Of a stretch of 64,000 nucleotides of DNA, positions 30,173 through 37,746 are shown one piece after another. Below the pieces are notes generated by a model. The model was given only the letters and a program-made list of their open reading frames with translations, searched no databases and had not been told where the DNA came from. The DNA comes from Antarctobacter heliothermus. GTDB lineage: Bacteria > Pseudomonadota > Alphaproteobacteria > Rhodobacterales > Rhodobacteraceae. The position numbers and the translations under genes are program-made. The stretch spans positions 3,911,001 to 3,975,000 of the forward strand of contig NZ_CP022540.1 in NCBI RefSeq assembly GCF_002237555.1. The letters are read 5' to 3'. Within the stretch, counting starts at the first letter, position 1. Every line of letters starts with the position of its first letter.

Positions 30173-30625
30173 TTAGACCCAGCGCCGCACGTCATTTGTG
30201 TATTGGGCAAAAGTTGCGCGGAATTTCCGGCGCAAGCGGTCCTCTTCCGGCACGATAAAGCGTTTTTCGATCACCCAGACAAAAACCGGGATCAGCGGCA
30301 ACGCCAGCACCGCGCCCCAGTACAGGATCATTCCCGTCAGGATCATCGAATCGCCCAGATAGATCGGGTTGCGCGAGCGTTTGAAGATGCCGCTGGTCAC
30401 AAGCCGCTCTGCCTCGGAGTGCGGGATCACGGTGGTGCGGTGGCGGCGCATCTCAGAGATGGCCAGCCCGATCAGGATCAGACCGCCGCCCACCAGCACC
30501 CCGCCCAGCAAATCGGCCCAGACCGGACCAAAGCTGAGCCCAAAGCCGAAGTATGTCTTTTGCACCCATGCGAGCACCAGCGCGCCGGTCAGCCAAACCG
30601 GCGGCATGTCGATCCATTTCAGCAC
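30173..30625 (-). CDS. Isoprenylcysteine carboxyl methyltransferase (ICMT/PEMT)-like membrane methyltransferase
   Basis: 150 residues with about four membrane helices. SRNPIYLGDSMILTG and the C-terminal EEDRLRRKFRATFAQY match the conserved C-terminal half of the ICMT/PEMT family, where RHP/RNP.Y.G and the E..L...F..Y pattern bind S-adenosylmethionine. In bacteria the methyl acceptor is mostly unknown. The start MLKWIDMPPVW uses GTG. Confidence 0.87.
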   Translation of the reverse strand: MLKWIDMPPVWLTGALVLAWVQKTYFGFGLSFGPVWADLLGGVLVGGGLILIGLAISEMRRHRTTVIPHSEAERLVTSGIFKRSRNPIYLGDSMILTGMILYWGAVLALPLIPVFVWVIEKRFIVPEEDRLRRKFRATFAQYTNDVRRWV

Positions 30626-30715
30626 AGCGGCCCCCTTGGTAGCTTCGCATGTAATCTATGGCGCGCTGCGCCGTCTTCTGAGCCGACGAAAGGCCGCAGC
30701 GCGCTGGTCAGAGGG

Positions 30716-31666
30716 TTATTCCCACTCCATCTCTTCGAAGACACGACCGGCATTCTTGGTCGCCAGTTCCTCGAACGTGTCGAGATGCGCCCATTTGGTC
30801 TGGTCCACATAGTAGGCCCCGGCCAGATCGCCGCCATCGTCGATGTGCTGCCCGATCTTGGTCCGCAGATCCTTGAGGTAGTCCGAAGTATAGCGCGTCA
30901 CCTGCGCCATGTTGGTCGGGTGGCCGTGGCCGGGGATGACATAGGTTGCGCCCAGATCGGTGAACGGGCCGTCAAACGTCTCTACCCAGCAACTGGTGCA
31001 GGTGTCGGCAAAGATCGGCGGCATCCGCTCATGGAACGCGATGTCGCCCGCGATCACGATGCCCCACTGCGGTATCCAGACCTGCGTGTCGCCCGGCCCA
31101 TGGGCCGAGCCAAGGTGCAGCACCTCCAGCGTCACATCGCCCATTTCCACGGTGTAGGCGTCCGAGAATGACAGGTTCGGCACCGCAACCCGCGTGCCCT
31201 CTGCCTTGTCCTGATTGTAGCGCATCATGCCTTGCAGGATGAAATCGCCGTTTTCCTCGACCTCGTGGATTGCGTCCTCATGGGCAAGGATGTCCACCCC
31301 CAGATCGGCCCAGTAAGAGTTGCCAAGCATGGCATGCCCCTGCCCGTTCTCGTTGATCACCAGTTTGACCGGCTGGTCGGTGATCGTCTTGATCTCATCG
31401 TGTAGGGCTGCGGCCAGCCGCGCCGAGGCACCGCCGTTGATCACCACAACCCCGTCTCCGGTGATGACAAAGGACAGGTTGTTGTTGTGACCCGAATTTT
31501 CATAGGTCGGCGGCGCGGTGGCCCCGATGGCGGAAAATACATGCGGAATAACCTCGACAGGTTTGTCGTAGAGTTCCGATTGCGGGTATTTGTCAGCGAT
31601 ATCCTCGCTGGCCAGCGCGGCTGTGGCGCAGAGGGCCAGAACAGAGATCTGGGCAATACGTTTCAT
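30716..31666 (-). CDS. Secreted metallo-beta-lactamase-fold protein with a degenerate metal motif
   Basis: 316 residues with a cleavable signal peptide (MKRIAQISVLALCATAALAS). The MBL fold is shown by FVITGDGVVVINGG, HLGSAHGPGDTQVW, IVIAGDIAFHERMPP and YVIPGHGHPTN. In place of the usual HxHxDH the first motif reads VINENGQGHAMLGN, so the two metal-binding histidines and the aspartate are missing there while later ligands are kept. It may bind one metal or use other ligands. The role is unknown; relatives occur with periplasmic oxidation systems. The promoter region, shared with the SDR gene, carries an 18-bp perfect palindrome. Confidence 0.85.
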   Translation of the reverse strand: MKRIAQISVLALCATAALASEDIADKYPQSELYDKPVEVIPHVFSAIGATAPPTYENSGHNNNLSFVITGDGVVVINGGASARLAAALHDEIKTITDQPVKLVINENGQGHAMLGNSYWADLGVDILAHEDAIHEVEENGDFILQGMMRYNQDKAEGTRVAVPNLSFSDAYTVEMGDVTLEVLHLGSAHGPGDTQVWIPQWGIVIAGDIAFHERMPPIFADTCTSCWVETFDGPFTDLGATYVIPGHGHPTNMAQVTRYTSDYLKDLRTKIGQHIDDGGDLAGAYYVDQTKWAHLDTFEELATKNAGRVFEEMEWE

Positions 31667-31691
31667 GAGATCCTCCCGGTAATCACTATCA

Positions 31692-31709
31692 TATTCACAT
31701 GCGTGAATA
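31692..31709. promoter_or_regulatory. Palindromic operator candidate between the MBL and SDR genes
   Basis: TATTCAC-ATGC-GTGAATA is an 18-base perfect inverted repeat, 26 bases before the MBL gene start and 80 bases before the SDR start. Size and form suit a dimeric regulator such as a MarR or GntR protein; no regulator gene is adjacent. Confidence 0.5.
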
Positions 31710-31788
31710 GCATTGCCAAGCGATCCGTCGCGGACCTCTTGTCACAGGGTTTTGCCGCTGTAGGCTGCGGCAAACATGGGAGGATTTC

Positions 31789-32538
31789 ATGCTGAACGGA
31801 AAACACGCGCTGGTCACAGGCGGCGGCAGCGGTATCGGGTTGGCCATCGCGCGGGCGCTGGCCGACGAGGGCGCGCAGGTGACGATCACCGGCCGCCGGA
31901 TCGAACGGCTGGAGGCGGCACGCGGCGACCAGATCTTTCCGCTGGCGATGGATGTCATGGATGAGTTTTCGGTTGTGCAAGGCGTCGAAGAGGCGGTCGC
32001 CGCCCGTGGCCCCATCCAGATCTGCGTGCCCAACGCCGGGATTGCCGAAGGGCGGTCGATCCTCAAGACCGACATGGCATTCTGGCGCACGATGATGGCG
32101 ACCAATGTCGACGGCGCGTTCCTGACCATCCGCGAGTCGCTGAAATCCATGGTGGACACCGATTGGGGCCGGGTGATCGCGGTGTCGTCGATTGCCGGGA
32201 TACGCGGCCTGAAGGGCGCGCCGACCTACACCGCGTCAAAACATGCGCTTTTGGGATTGATCCGCGCGCTGGCAGCGGATTACGCCAAAAAACCCTATAC
32301 CTTTAACGCTCTTTGTCCCGCCTATGTGGACACCGACATCGTTGACATGAACGTCACCTCGATCATGCAGCGCACCGGCAAGTCCGAGGCCGAGGCCCGC
32401 GCCACCATGGTCAACGTCAACCCGCACGGGCGGCTGATTGCCTCCGAAGAAGTCGCGCAGGCTGCGGTCTGGCTGTGTCATGACGCATCAGGCAGCGTGA
32501 ACGGTCAGGCGATCCAGATCGCGGGGGGCGAGGTGTAA
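31789..32538 (+). CDS. SDR-family NAD(P)-dependent oxidoreductase
   Basis: 249 residues, classical short-chain dehydrogenase. The cofactor motif is TGGGSGIGLAIA (about 10-21), NAG is in VPNAGIAEG, the catalytic Ser is in AVSSIAGIRG and the YxxxK in PTYTASKHALLG. The C-terminus ends VNGQAIQIAGGEV, typical for 3-hydroxyacyl or hydroxyacid dehydrogenase-like members. The substrate is unknown. GGGAGGA lies before the ATG. Confidence 0.93.
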   Translation: MLNGKHALVTGGGSGIGLAIARALADEGAQVTITGRRIERLEAARGDQIFPLAMDVMDEFSVVQGVEEAVAARGPIQICVPNAGIAEGRSILKTDMAFWRTMMATNVDGAFLTIRESLKSMVDTDWGRVIAVSSIAGIRGLKGAPTYTASKHALLGLIRALAADYAKKPYTFNALCPAYVDTDIVDMNVTSIMQRTGKSEAEARATMVNVNPHGRLIASEEVAQAAVWLCHDASGSVNGQAIQIAGGEV

Positions 32539-32596
32539 CCCCGCCTGGTGATCCGCCGCGTTTGGCGAGGGTTATTCCCTCTTGACGGTCAAACAG

Positions 32597-32923
32597 TCAG
32601 GGGCAAAGCACAAAGCCGGAATTGTCGGTGATGCAGGCGCCTTGGTTGATGCAGACGTCCCGGCAGCCTTCCAGCTTGGCGCTGCACTCTTCGTAGACGA
32701 CCTCATCGTCGGCCACCGCCTGCGCGGCCAGCCCGGTCGAGACACAGCTGTCGTAGGAAGTCATGCACGAGGTGTCGCATTGCGATGCCCCGGCGGCCAG
32801 GATCACCCGCAGACTATCGACCGACATTGCTGCCGGTGTGACCAGCGGATCGGCATGGACCTGTGTGATCGACAGAGTTGCAAATGCAGCGGCGGCAATC
32901 CGTGTGAAAAGAGCTGATTTCAT
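32597..32923 (-). CDS. Small secreted cysteine-rich protein
   Basis: 108 residues with a signal peptide (MKSALFTRIAAAAFATLSITQVHA, about 24 residues) and eight cysteines in the mature part, arranged as CDTSC, CVS, CSAKLEGC, CINQGAC and a near-terminal C. Eight cysteines in about 84 residues suggest four disulfides in the periplasm or outside the cell. AAGGA lies 7 bases before the ATG. No family is recognised. Confidence 0.65.
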   Translation of the reverse strand: MKSALFTRIAAAAFATLSITQVHADPLVTPAAMSVDSLRVILAAGASQCDTSCMTSYDSCVSTGLAAQAVADDEVVYEECSAKLEGCRDVCINQGACITDNSGFVLCP

Positions 32924-33106
32924 GTCTTTGTCCTTCATACTTTGTGCGCCAAGACCTGACCGTACCAATGACACGGGCATCACGCTGCCCAAACGGGTCT
33001 GCGCAAGACCCGCCCATTCGGCGGGGCATGCCGTCCCATGGGGCAGTTTGCGCCAGCAAAGGACGGTTTGCATAGGCCTATGTCGGCTGCGGGTGCAGCG
33101 CGGCGC

Positions 33107-33691
33107 TTACAGCAGCGCTTGCAGGCCGCGCCCCAGCAGGGCGGCCAGCCGGTCCCGCTCTGCCACAAACCGCGCGTAGGGTGGGCGTTTGATGCCGTCC
33201 AGCGCGCGCAGCAACAGGGTGGCGGTTTCATCCGGCGGGGCGTCCAGCGTCACCCGGCCTGCGGCCACTTCGCGCGTCAGCCAATCGGCAAAGACCGCTG
33301 TGATCCGGGCCGCCCCATCCTCGACCAGATCGCGCGCTTGGCTGTCCTTGAGGTCCAGCAATTCCGCACCGTGTGGGCTGTCCAGCATGTCCCGGATCAT
33401 CGGCCCCGTCTTGGCAGCATAGCCCGCGCGCAGCAAATCCGGCACAGTGCCCTGCCCCGCAAGTGCCTGCGTGACCGCCTGCACGGCCTGGTCGAAATAG
33501 ACCTGCACCATGCATCGTGCGATGTTTTCCTTGTTGCGAAAGTGCTGATAGAGCGCGGGACGCGACATACCAGCTGCCTGCGCTATGTCCTCCATCGAAG
33601 TGCGGCGATAGCCATATTGGCACAGTACCGCCATGGCGGCCCCAAGGATCGCCTCTTGCTTGACGCGGTCAGGATCGGATGTCTCCATCAT
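33107..33691 (-). CDS. TetR-family transcriptional regulator
   Basis: 194 residues. The N-terminal helix-turn-helix (about 12-58) has AILGAAMAVLCQYGYRRTS, then MEDIAQAAGMSRPALYQHFRNKENI, the standard TetR pattern. The C-terminal ligand domain is not family-specific. ATG 33691 is preferred over 33733 because a 12-bp palindrome (33721-33732) lies between them and would then sit in the promoter. It is divergent from the molybdoenzyme operon and probably represses it and itself. Confidence 0.9.
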   Translation of the reverse strand: MMETSDPDRVKQEAILGAAMAVLCQYGYRRTSMEDIAQAAGMSRPALYQHFRNKENIARCMVQVYFDQAVQAVTQALAGQGTVPDLLRAGYAAKTGPMIRDMLDSPHGAELLDLKDSQARDLVEDGAARITAVFADWLTREVAAGRVTLDAPPDETATLLLRALDGIKRPPYARFVAERDRLAALLGRGLQALL

Positions 33692-33720
33692 GGGCAGAGC
33701 CTGACAAAATCGCCAGAAAC

Positions 33721-33732
33721 TGTCAATTGACA
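33721..33732. promoter_or_regulatory. Operator candidate between the TetR gene and the iorAB-like operon
   Basis: TGTCAATTGACA is a perfect 12-bp palindrome, and a further TGTGACA lies next to it (33734-33740). The place, between a TetR gene and a divergent operon, is where a TetR dimer site is expected. Confidence 0.5.
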
Positions 33733-33780
33733 TTGTGACACTATGGGTTAATTCTGTCAGAAACCAGTCAGGAGGACGAC

Positions 33781-34236
33781 ATGGCCACCACGCTCACCGT
33801 CAACGGCACCGCCCAAGAGGTGGATCTGCCCGAAAACGTCCCACTGCTATGGGCGTTGCGGGACGCGCTCAACCTGACGGGGACCAAGTTTGGCTGCGGT
33901 GTCTCGGCCTGCGGGGCCTGCACCGTGCATATCGACGGTGAGGCGGTGCGCTCCTGCCAGATCCCCATCGGCGACGTCTGGGGGAAGGTGACCACGATCG
34001 AGGGGTTGGGCACGCCCGATGCCCTGCACCGGCTGCAAAAAGCGTGGATCGACCATCAGGTTGCGCAATGCGGCTACTGCCAGTCCGGCCAGATCATGCA
34101 GGCCGCCGCGTTATTGGCAGAAACCCCCAACCCGAACGATGATGACATCGACGCCGCAATGCAGGGCAACCTGTGCCGCTGCGGCACCTATCCGCGCATC
34201 CGCGCTGCCATCAAATCCGCCGCTGAAGGAGCCTGA
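33781..34236 (+). CDS. (2Fe-2S)-binding small subunit of an IorAB-like molybdenum hydroxylase
   Basis: 151 residues with two [2Fe-2S] sites: a plant-type site [15 protein letters not shown] with a later Cys in VRSC, and a second all-helical site [13 protein letters not shown] and [14 protein letters not shown]. It passes electrons from the molybdenum subunit encoded 3 bases downstream. Closest in form to isoquinoline 1-oxidoreductase alpha (IorA). CAGGAGG is the ribosome site. Confidence 0.92.
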   Translation: MATTLTVNGTAQEVDLPENVPLLWALRDALNLTGTKFGCGVSACGACTVHIDGEAVRSCQIPIGDVWGKVTTIEGLGTPDALHRLQKAWIDHQVAQCGYCQSGQIMQAAALLAETPNPNDDDIDAAMQGNLCRCGTYPRIRAAIKSAAEGA

Positions 34237-34239
34237 GCC

Positions 34240-36477
34240 ATGGCAAGCATCGGCAAGATTGCCCGCCGCACCTTTTTGTTCGGGGCCGTGGCCGTCGCGG
34301 GCGGCGCCGCCTTTGGCGCGTGGTACGTCACCCGCCCCGCCCCCAACCCGCTGAAGCCCGCTGAGGGCGAGGCATCGCTGAACGCCTTTGTGCTGATCGA
34401 CGGCGACGGCGTGACGCTGGTCGCGCCCCGCGCCGAGATGGGTCAGGGCACCATGACCACATGGGCCGCGCTGATCGCCGAGGAAATGGATCTGGCTTGG
34501 GAAGACGTGCGCGTCATTCACGGCCCGCCCGCGCAGGCCTATTACAACAGCGCCCTGATGGGCGAGGGCTTGACCCACAAGGGCTATGACGTCTCATCTT
34601 TCCAGCATTCGCTGGGAGAGGTCATGGGCGTCATGGGCAAGGTGTTTTCCATGCAGGTCACTGGCGGGTCAACCGCCATGAAAGACGGTTATGAGCGGAT
34701 GCGCGTCACCGGCGCGGCCACGCGTGAAATGCTCAAGACCGCCGCCGCACAGCGACTGGGCGTCGGGCTGGACGAGTTGCGCACCGAGAACGGTGCAGTG
34801 ATTGCCCCCGACGGCACCACGATCCCCTATTCCGATCTGGCCGCCGAGGCCGCCGAGGTTGAGCCGCCTAAGGTCGAACTGCGCGAGCGGTCGGACTGGA
34901 AGCTGCTGGGCACTTCGCTGCCGCGCAAGGACATCCCCGGCAAATCCACCGGTACCGCGCAATTCGGCATCGACACCCGTCTGCCCGGAATGCGCTACGC
35001 CGCCGTCCGCATGTCCCCCACGCGGGGCGGCATGAAATCCTTTGACGCGTTTGAGGCCAGCCGCATGGCGGGCGTTGAAAAGGTGGTCGATCTGGGCGAT
35101 GGACTGGCGGTCATCGCCACCAACACTTGGCTGGCCCAGCAGGCCGTCGATGCCATCCCGGTCGAATGGGCCCCCTCATCCTACCCCGAAACCACCGAGG
35201 ACATGACCCGCGCCATCAAGGCGGCGTTTGATGCCGAGCCAAACTCGACCCTGCGCGACGATGGCGACACGGCCAAGCTGCCCTCAGGTGCGATGCGCAT
35301 CAAGGCAGAGTATAGCGTACCGTTTCTGGCCCATGCCACGATGGAACCGATGAACGCCACAGCCTGGTTTGATGGCACGCACTTGCGGATCTGGTGTGGC
35401 AATCAGGGCCCGACCTTTTTGCGCGACGCCTGCGCCGCCGAGGCCGGGATCGACCCCGAAGAGGTCGAGGTCAATGTCACGCTGATGGGCGGCGGCTTTG
35501 GCCGGCGCGGCGAGTTCGACTATGCGGTGATCGCCACGCGGGTGGCCAAGGCCATGCCCGGCACGCCGGTCAACGTCACATGGTCACGCGAAGAGGACAT
35601 GACGCATGACTTCTACCGCCCCGCCGCCCTCGCCCGCATTACCGGCGCGGTGTTGGACGGCAAGGCGCTGACCTTTGATGCGCAGGTGTCGTCGCCGTCG
35701 ATTGCCGAACAGGCGCTGGACCGCTGGGTCGGCTTTGCGCCGGGTGGCCCGGACAAGGGCATTGTCGACGCGATCTATAATCAGCCCTACGGCATTCCCA
35801 ACTACCGCGTCACCGGCCACAAGGCCGAGATCACCCCGCCGCTGGGCTTCTGGCGCTCTGTTGGGGCCAGCTATAACGGGTTTTTCCATGAGAGCTTCAT
35901 GGACGAACTGGCCCATGCGGCAGAGGCCGATCCGCTGCAATTCCGTCTGGACCTGACGCGCGACGAATGGCTGCCCGCCTATTATGTGCTGGAGGCGGTG
36001 CGCGACATGTCCGGCTGGACCGGCCAGACAGAGGACGGCGTGGGGCGCGGCATTGCCATGGTCTACAGCTTTGGCACGCCTTGCGCGATGGTGATCGAGG
36101 TGCGCGACGTGGACGGCATGATCCGGCTGACAAACGCGTGGATCGCAGCCGATCCCGGCGTGGCGCTGGACCCGTCGATCATCGAGGCACAGCTGACCGG
36201 AGCGATGGCCTATGGGCTGTCGGCGGCGATGGGCGAAGAGATCACCTTTGCCGGGGGCGTGGCCGAGCAAAAGAACTTTCCGGACTATGATCCGCTGCGG
36301 ATGCCGCAGATGCCTGCGGTCGAGGTCAGGATTCTGGAAAACCAGAAGCGCCTGAACGGTGTCGGAGAGGTTGGCACCCCGCCCGCCGCACCGGCGCTGG
36401 CCAACGCGCTGTTTGACTTGACCGGCAAACGGGTGCGGGATCTGCCGCTGAACAAGGCGTTTGAATTCTACGTCTGA
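34240..36477 (+). CDS. Molybdopterin-binding large subunit of an IorAB-like aldehyde/N-heterocycle oxidoreductase
   Basis: 745 residues. The N-terminus has a twin-arginine type signal or anchor (ARRTFLFGAVAVAGGAAFG), so the complex is probably periplasmic. Molybdenum cofactor motifs include GQGTMTTWAALIAEE, HATMEPMNATAW, LMGGGFGRRGEFDY and GVGEVGTPPAAPALANAL, the last containing the active-site Glu of the xanthine oxidase family. It hydroxylates an aldehyde or N-heterocycle; the substrate is not predictable. Order and spacing (3 bases) make an operon with the small subunit. No cytochrome subunit follows. Confidence 0.92.
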   Translation: MASIGKIARRTFLFGAVAVAGGAAFGAWYVTRPAPNPLKPAEGEASLNAFVLIDGDGVTLVAPRAEMGQGTMTTWAALIAEEMDLAWEDVRVIHGPPAQAYYNSALMGEGLTHKGYDVSSFQHSLGEVMGVMGKVFSMQVTGGSTAMKDGYERMRVTGAATREMLKTAAAQRLGVGLDELRTENGAVIAPDGTTIPYSDLAAEAAEVEPPKVELRERSDWKLLGTSLPRKDIPGKSTGTAQFGIDTRLPGMRYAAVRMSPTRGGMKSFDAFEASRMAGVEKVVDLGDGLAVIATNTWLAQQAVDAIPVEWAPSSYPETTEDMTRAIKAAFDAEPNSTLRDDGDTAKLPSGAMRIKAEYSVPFLAHATMEPMNATAWFDGTHLRIWCGNQGPTFLRDACAAEAGIDPEEVEVNVTLMGGGFGRRGEFDYAVIATRVAKAMPGTPVNVTWSREEDMTHDFYRPAALARITGAVLDGKALTFDAQVSSPSIAEQALDRWVGFAPGGPDKGIVDAIYNQPYGIPNYRVTGHKAEITPPLGFWRSVGASYNGFFHESFMDELAHAAEADPLQFRLDLTRDEWLPAYYVLEAVRDMSGWTGQTEDGVGRGIAMVYSFGTPCAMVIEVRDVDGMIRLTNAWIAADPGVALDPSIIEAQLTGAMAYGLSAAMGEEITFAGGVAEQKNFPDYDPLRMPQMPAVEVRILENQKRLNGVGEVGTPPAAPALANALFDLTGKRVRDLPLNKAFEFYV

Positions 36478-36484
36478 GGATCAA

Positions 36485-36524
36485 ACGCGCGGCCCCTCGG
36501 TGCGCAGATCCGGGGGCCGCGCGT
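36485..36524 (+). terminator. GC-rich hairpin after the molybdoenzyme large subunit
   Basis: ACGCGCGGCCCC (36485-36496) pairs fully with GGGGCCGCGCGT (36513-36524); GTTTAC follows. It starts 8 bases past the stop. The tail is only weakly T-rich. Confidence 0.55.
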
Positions 36525-36667
36525 GTTTACGTCGCGAGACCGTTTGAAAATCGTGAACGGGCGGGAAAACGCGTCTTTGTCCTTGCCCGGACAACGTCCT
36601 TGGCTGACCATCAGGACACCCCTCCCGGGTTTGCTCCCGGGCACGTTGTACCCTGTTAACGATTTCG

Positions 36668-36696
36668 GCCCTCGCCTTTGCGGCGGGGGCTTTTTT
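36668..36696 (+). terminator. Factor-independent terminator, plus strand
   Basis: GCCCTCGCC (36668-36676) and GGCGGGGGC (36682-36690) form a 9-bp stem with one G-U pair around TTTGC, followed by six T. It ends either the molybdoenzyme operon or an RNA encoded just upstream. Confidence 0.8.
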
Positions 36697-36725
36697 ATCC
36701 GACAGCGATGTACGAAAGCAAAGGC

Positions 36726-37502
36726 TCAACTGGCCGCGCGCAGATCCTTGGGGCCGTTTTCGGCCCATGCGTGGACCGCCCGCCCAAAGGCCGCGAACAG
36801 GGGACGCGACACCGGGTCATTCGCGGCGTTCCACTCCGGGTGCCACTGGACGGACAGGGTAAACCCCGGCGCGTCGCGCACATGGATTGCCTCTGGCGTG
36901 CCGTCGGGCGCGTGCCCTTCGACCACGATGCGCGTGCCGGGGGTCTTGATCCCCTGCCCGTGCAGCGTATTTGTCAGCACCTCGGTCGCACCAAACAACC
37001 GGTGAAAGACGCCGCCCTCTGTCAGGGACACCTTGTGACGCAGGGCAAATTTCTCTTCCAGCGTGCCGTCGGGGGGCATGCGGTGGTTCATACGGCCCGG
37101 CAGATCGCGGATTTCGGGGTAGAGCGTACCACCCATGGCGACGTTGACCTCTTGGAACCCGCGACAGATGCCAAGGAACGGCTGGCCGCGTTGCACACAG
37201 GCACGCACCAGCGGCAGAGTGATGGCATCGCGGTTGCGGTCAGGTTGGCCATGGGCCTCTGTCCACTCTTCCCCGTATTCTTCGGGGTGGACGTTGGGAC
37301 GGCCGCCGGTCAGCACAAAGCCGTCGCAGACCTCCAGCAGTTCCTCGACCGTCACCAGTCGCGGATCAGAGGGGATCACCATGGGCAGACAGCCCGCCAC
37401 CTCTGACACCGCCTCGGAGTTCATCGTGCCCCCCGCGTGGGTCGGGTACTGATCGTTGATCAGGTGCTGGTTGCCGATGATGCCGACGATGGGGCGCGCC
37501 AT
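36726..37502 (-). CDS. Class I glutamine amidotransferase-like hydrolase, PuuD/peptidase C26 family
   Basis: 258 residues. The nucleophile cysteine lies in FLGICRGFQEVNVA, and the catalytic His/Glu pair in SVQWHPEWNA; GFVLTGGRPNVHPEEYG is the usual oxyanion region. Members cleave gamma-glutamyl bonds, for example gamma-glutamyl-GABA in putrescine breakdown. The rest of a putrescine pathway is not beside it, so the substrate is inferred only from the family. The start MARPIVGIIGNQHL at ATG 37502 has AAGGAGCAGG upstream. Confidence 0.9.
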   Translation of the reverse strand: MARPIVGIIGNQHLINDQYPTHAGGTMNSEAVSEVAGCLPMVIPSDPRLVTVEELLEVCDGFVLTGGRPNVHPEEYGEEWTEAHGQPDRNRDAITLPLVRACVQRGQPFLGICRGFQEVNVAMGGTLYPEIRDLPGRMNHRMPPDGTLEEKFALRHKVSLTEGGVFHRLFGATEVLTNTLHGQGIKTPGTRIVVEGHAPDGTPEAIHVRDAPGFTLSVQWHPEWNAANDPVSRPLFAAFGRAVHAWAENGPKDLRAAS

Positions 37503-37691
37503 GAATCCTGCTCCTTGTGAACAGCCGATGTGTAGACCACATCGGTCGCCACGAAAAGTGTTGGCCCGCACAGAGCGCCCTGCACCCGCACACAGGCGCG
37601 TACACTGCCCGTTGTAAAGGCAGTCACCAAAAACACGCGCCGCTGCTTCTTCTGTCCCAAAATATCCCGGGGGAGTCGACCAAAGGGAGAC

Positions 37692-37706
37692 GGGGGCAGC
37701 GCCCCC
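37692..37706. repeat. GGGGGCAGCGCCCCC palindrome
   Basis: A near-perfect GC palindrome 41 bases past the glcB stop; a closely similar unit (GGGGCAGCGCCCC) occurs after ccmI at 55488-55500. They look like copies of a small dispersed repeat that may also act as hairpins at gene ends. Confidence 0.5.
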
Positions 37707-37746
37707 CTCCGCCCTCGCCGCCCGCGAAGGACCGGACGCGGCGCGC

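Larger units (their letters stand above)
36478..36725 (+). ncRNA. Possible small RNA or double terminator after the molybdoenzyme operon
   Basis: Two terminator-like hairpins lie here: 36485-36524 and 36668-36696. Between them are several nested complementary segments, such as ACAACGT (about 36591) with ACGTTGT (about 36643), a CCCGGG-TTTGCT-CCCGGG hairpin, and a GC stem CGGGC/GCCCG. This is more structure than a simple spacer needs and could be a short plus-strand RNA ending at 36696. No known sRNA family is recognised, and no protein is convincing. Confidence 0.3.
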
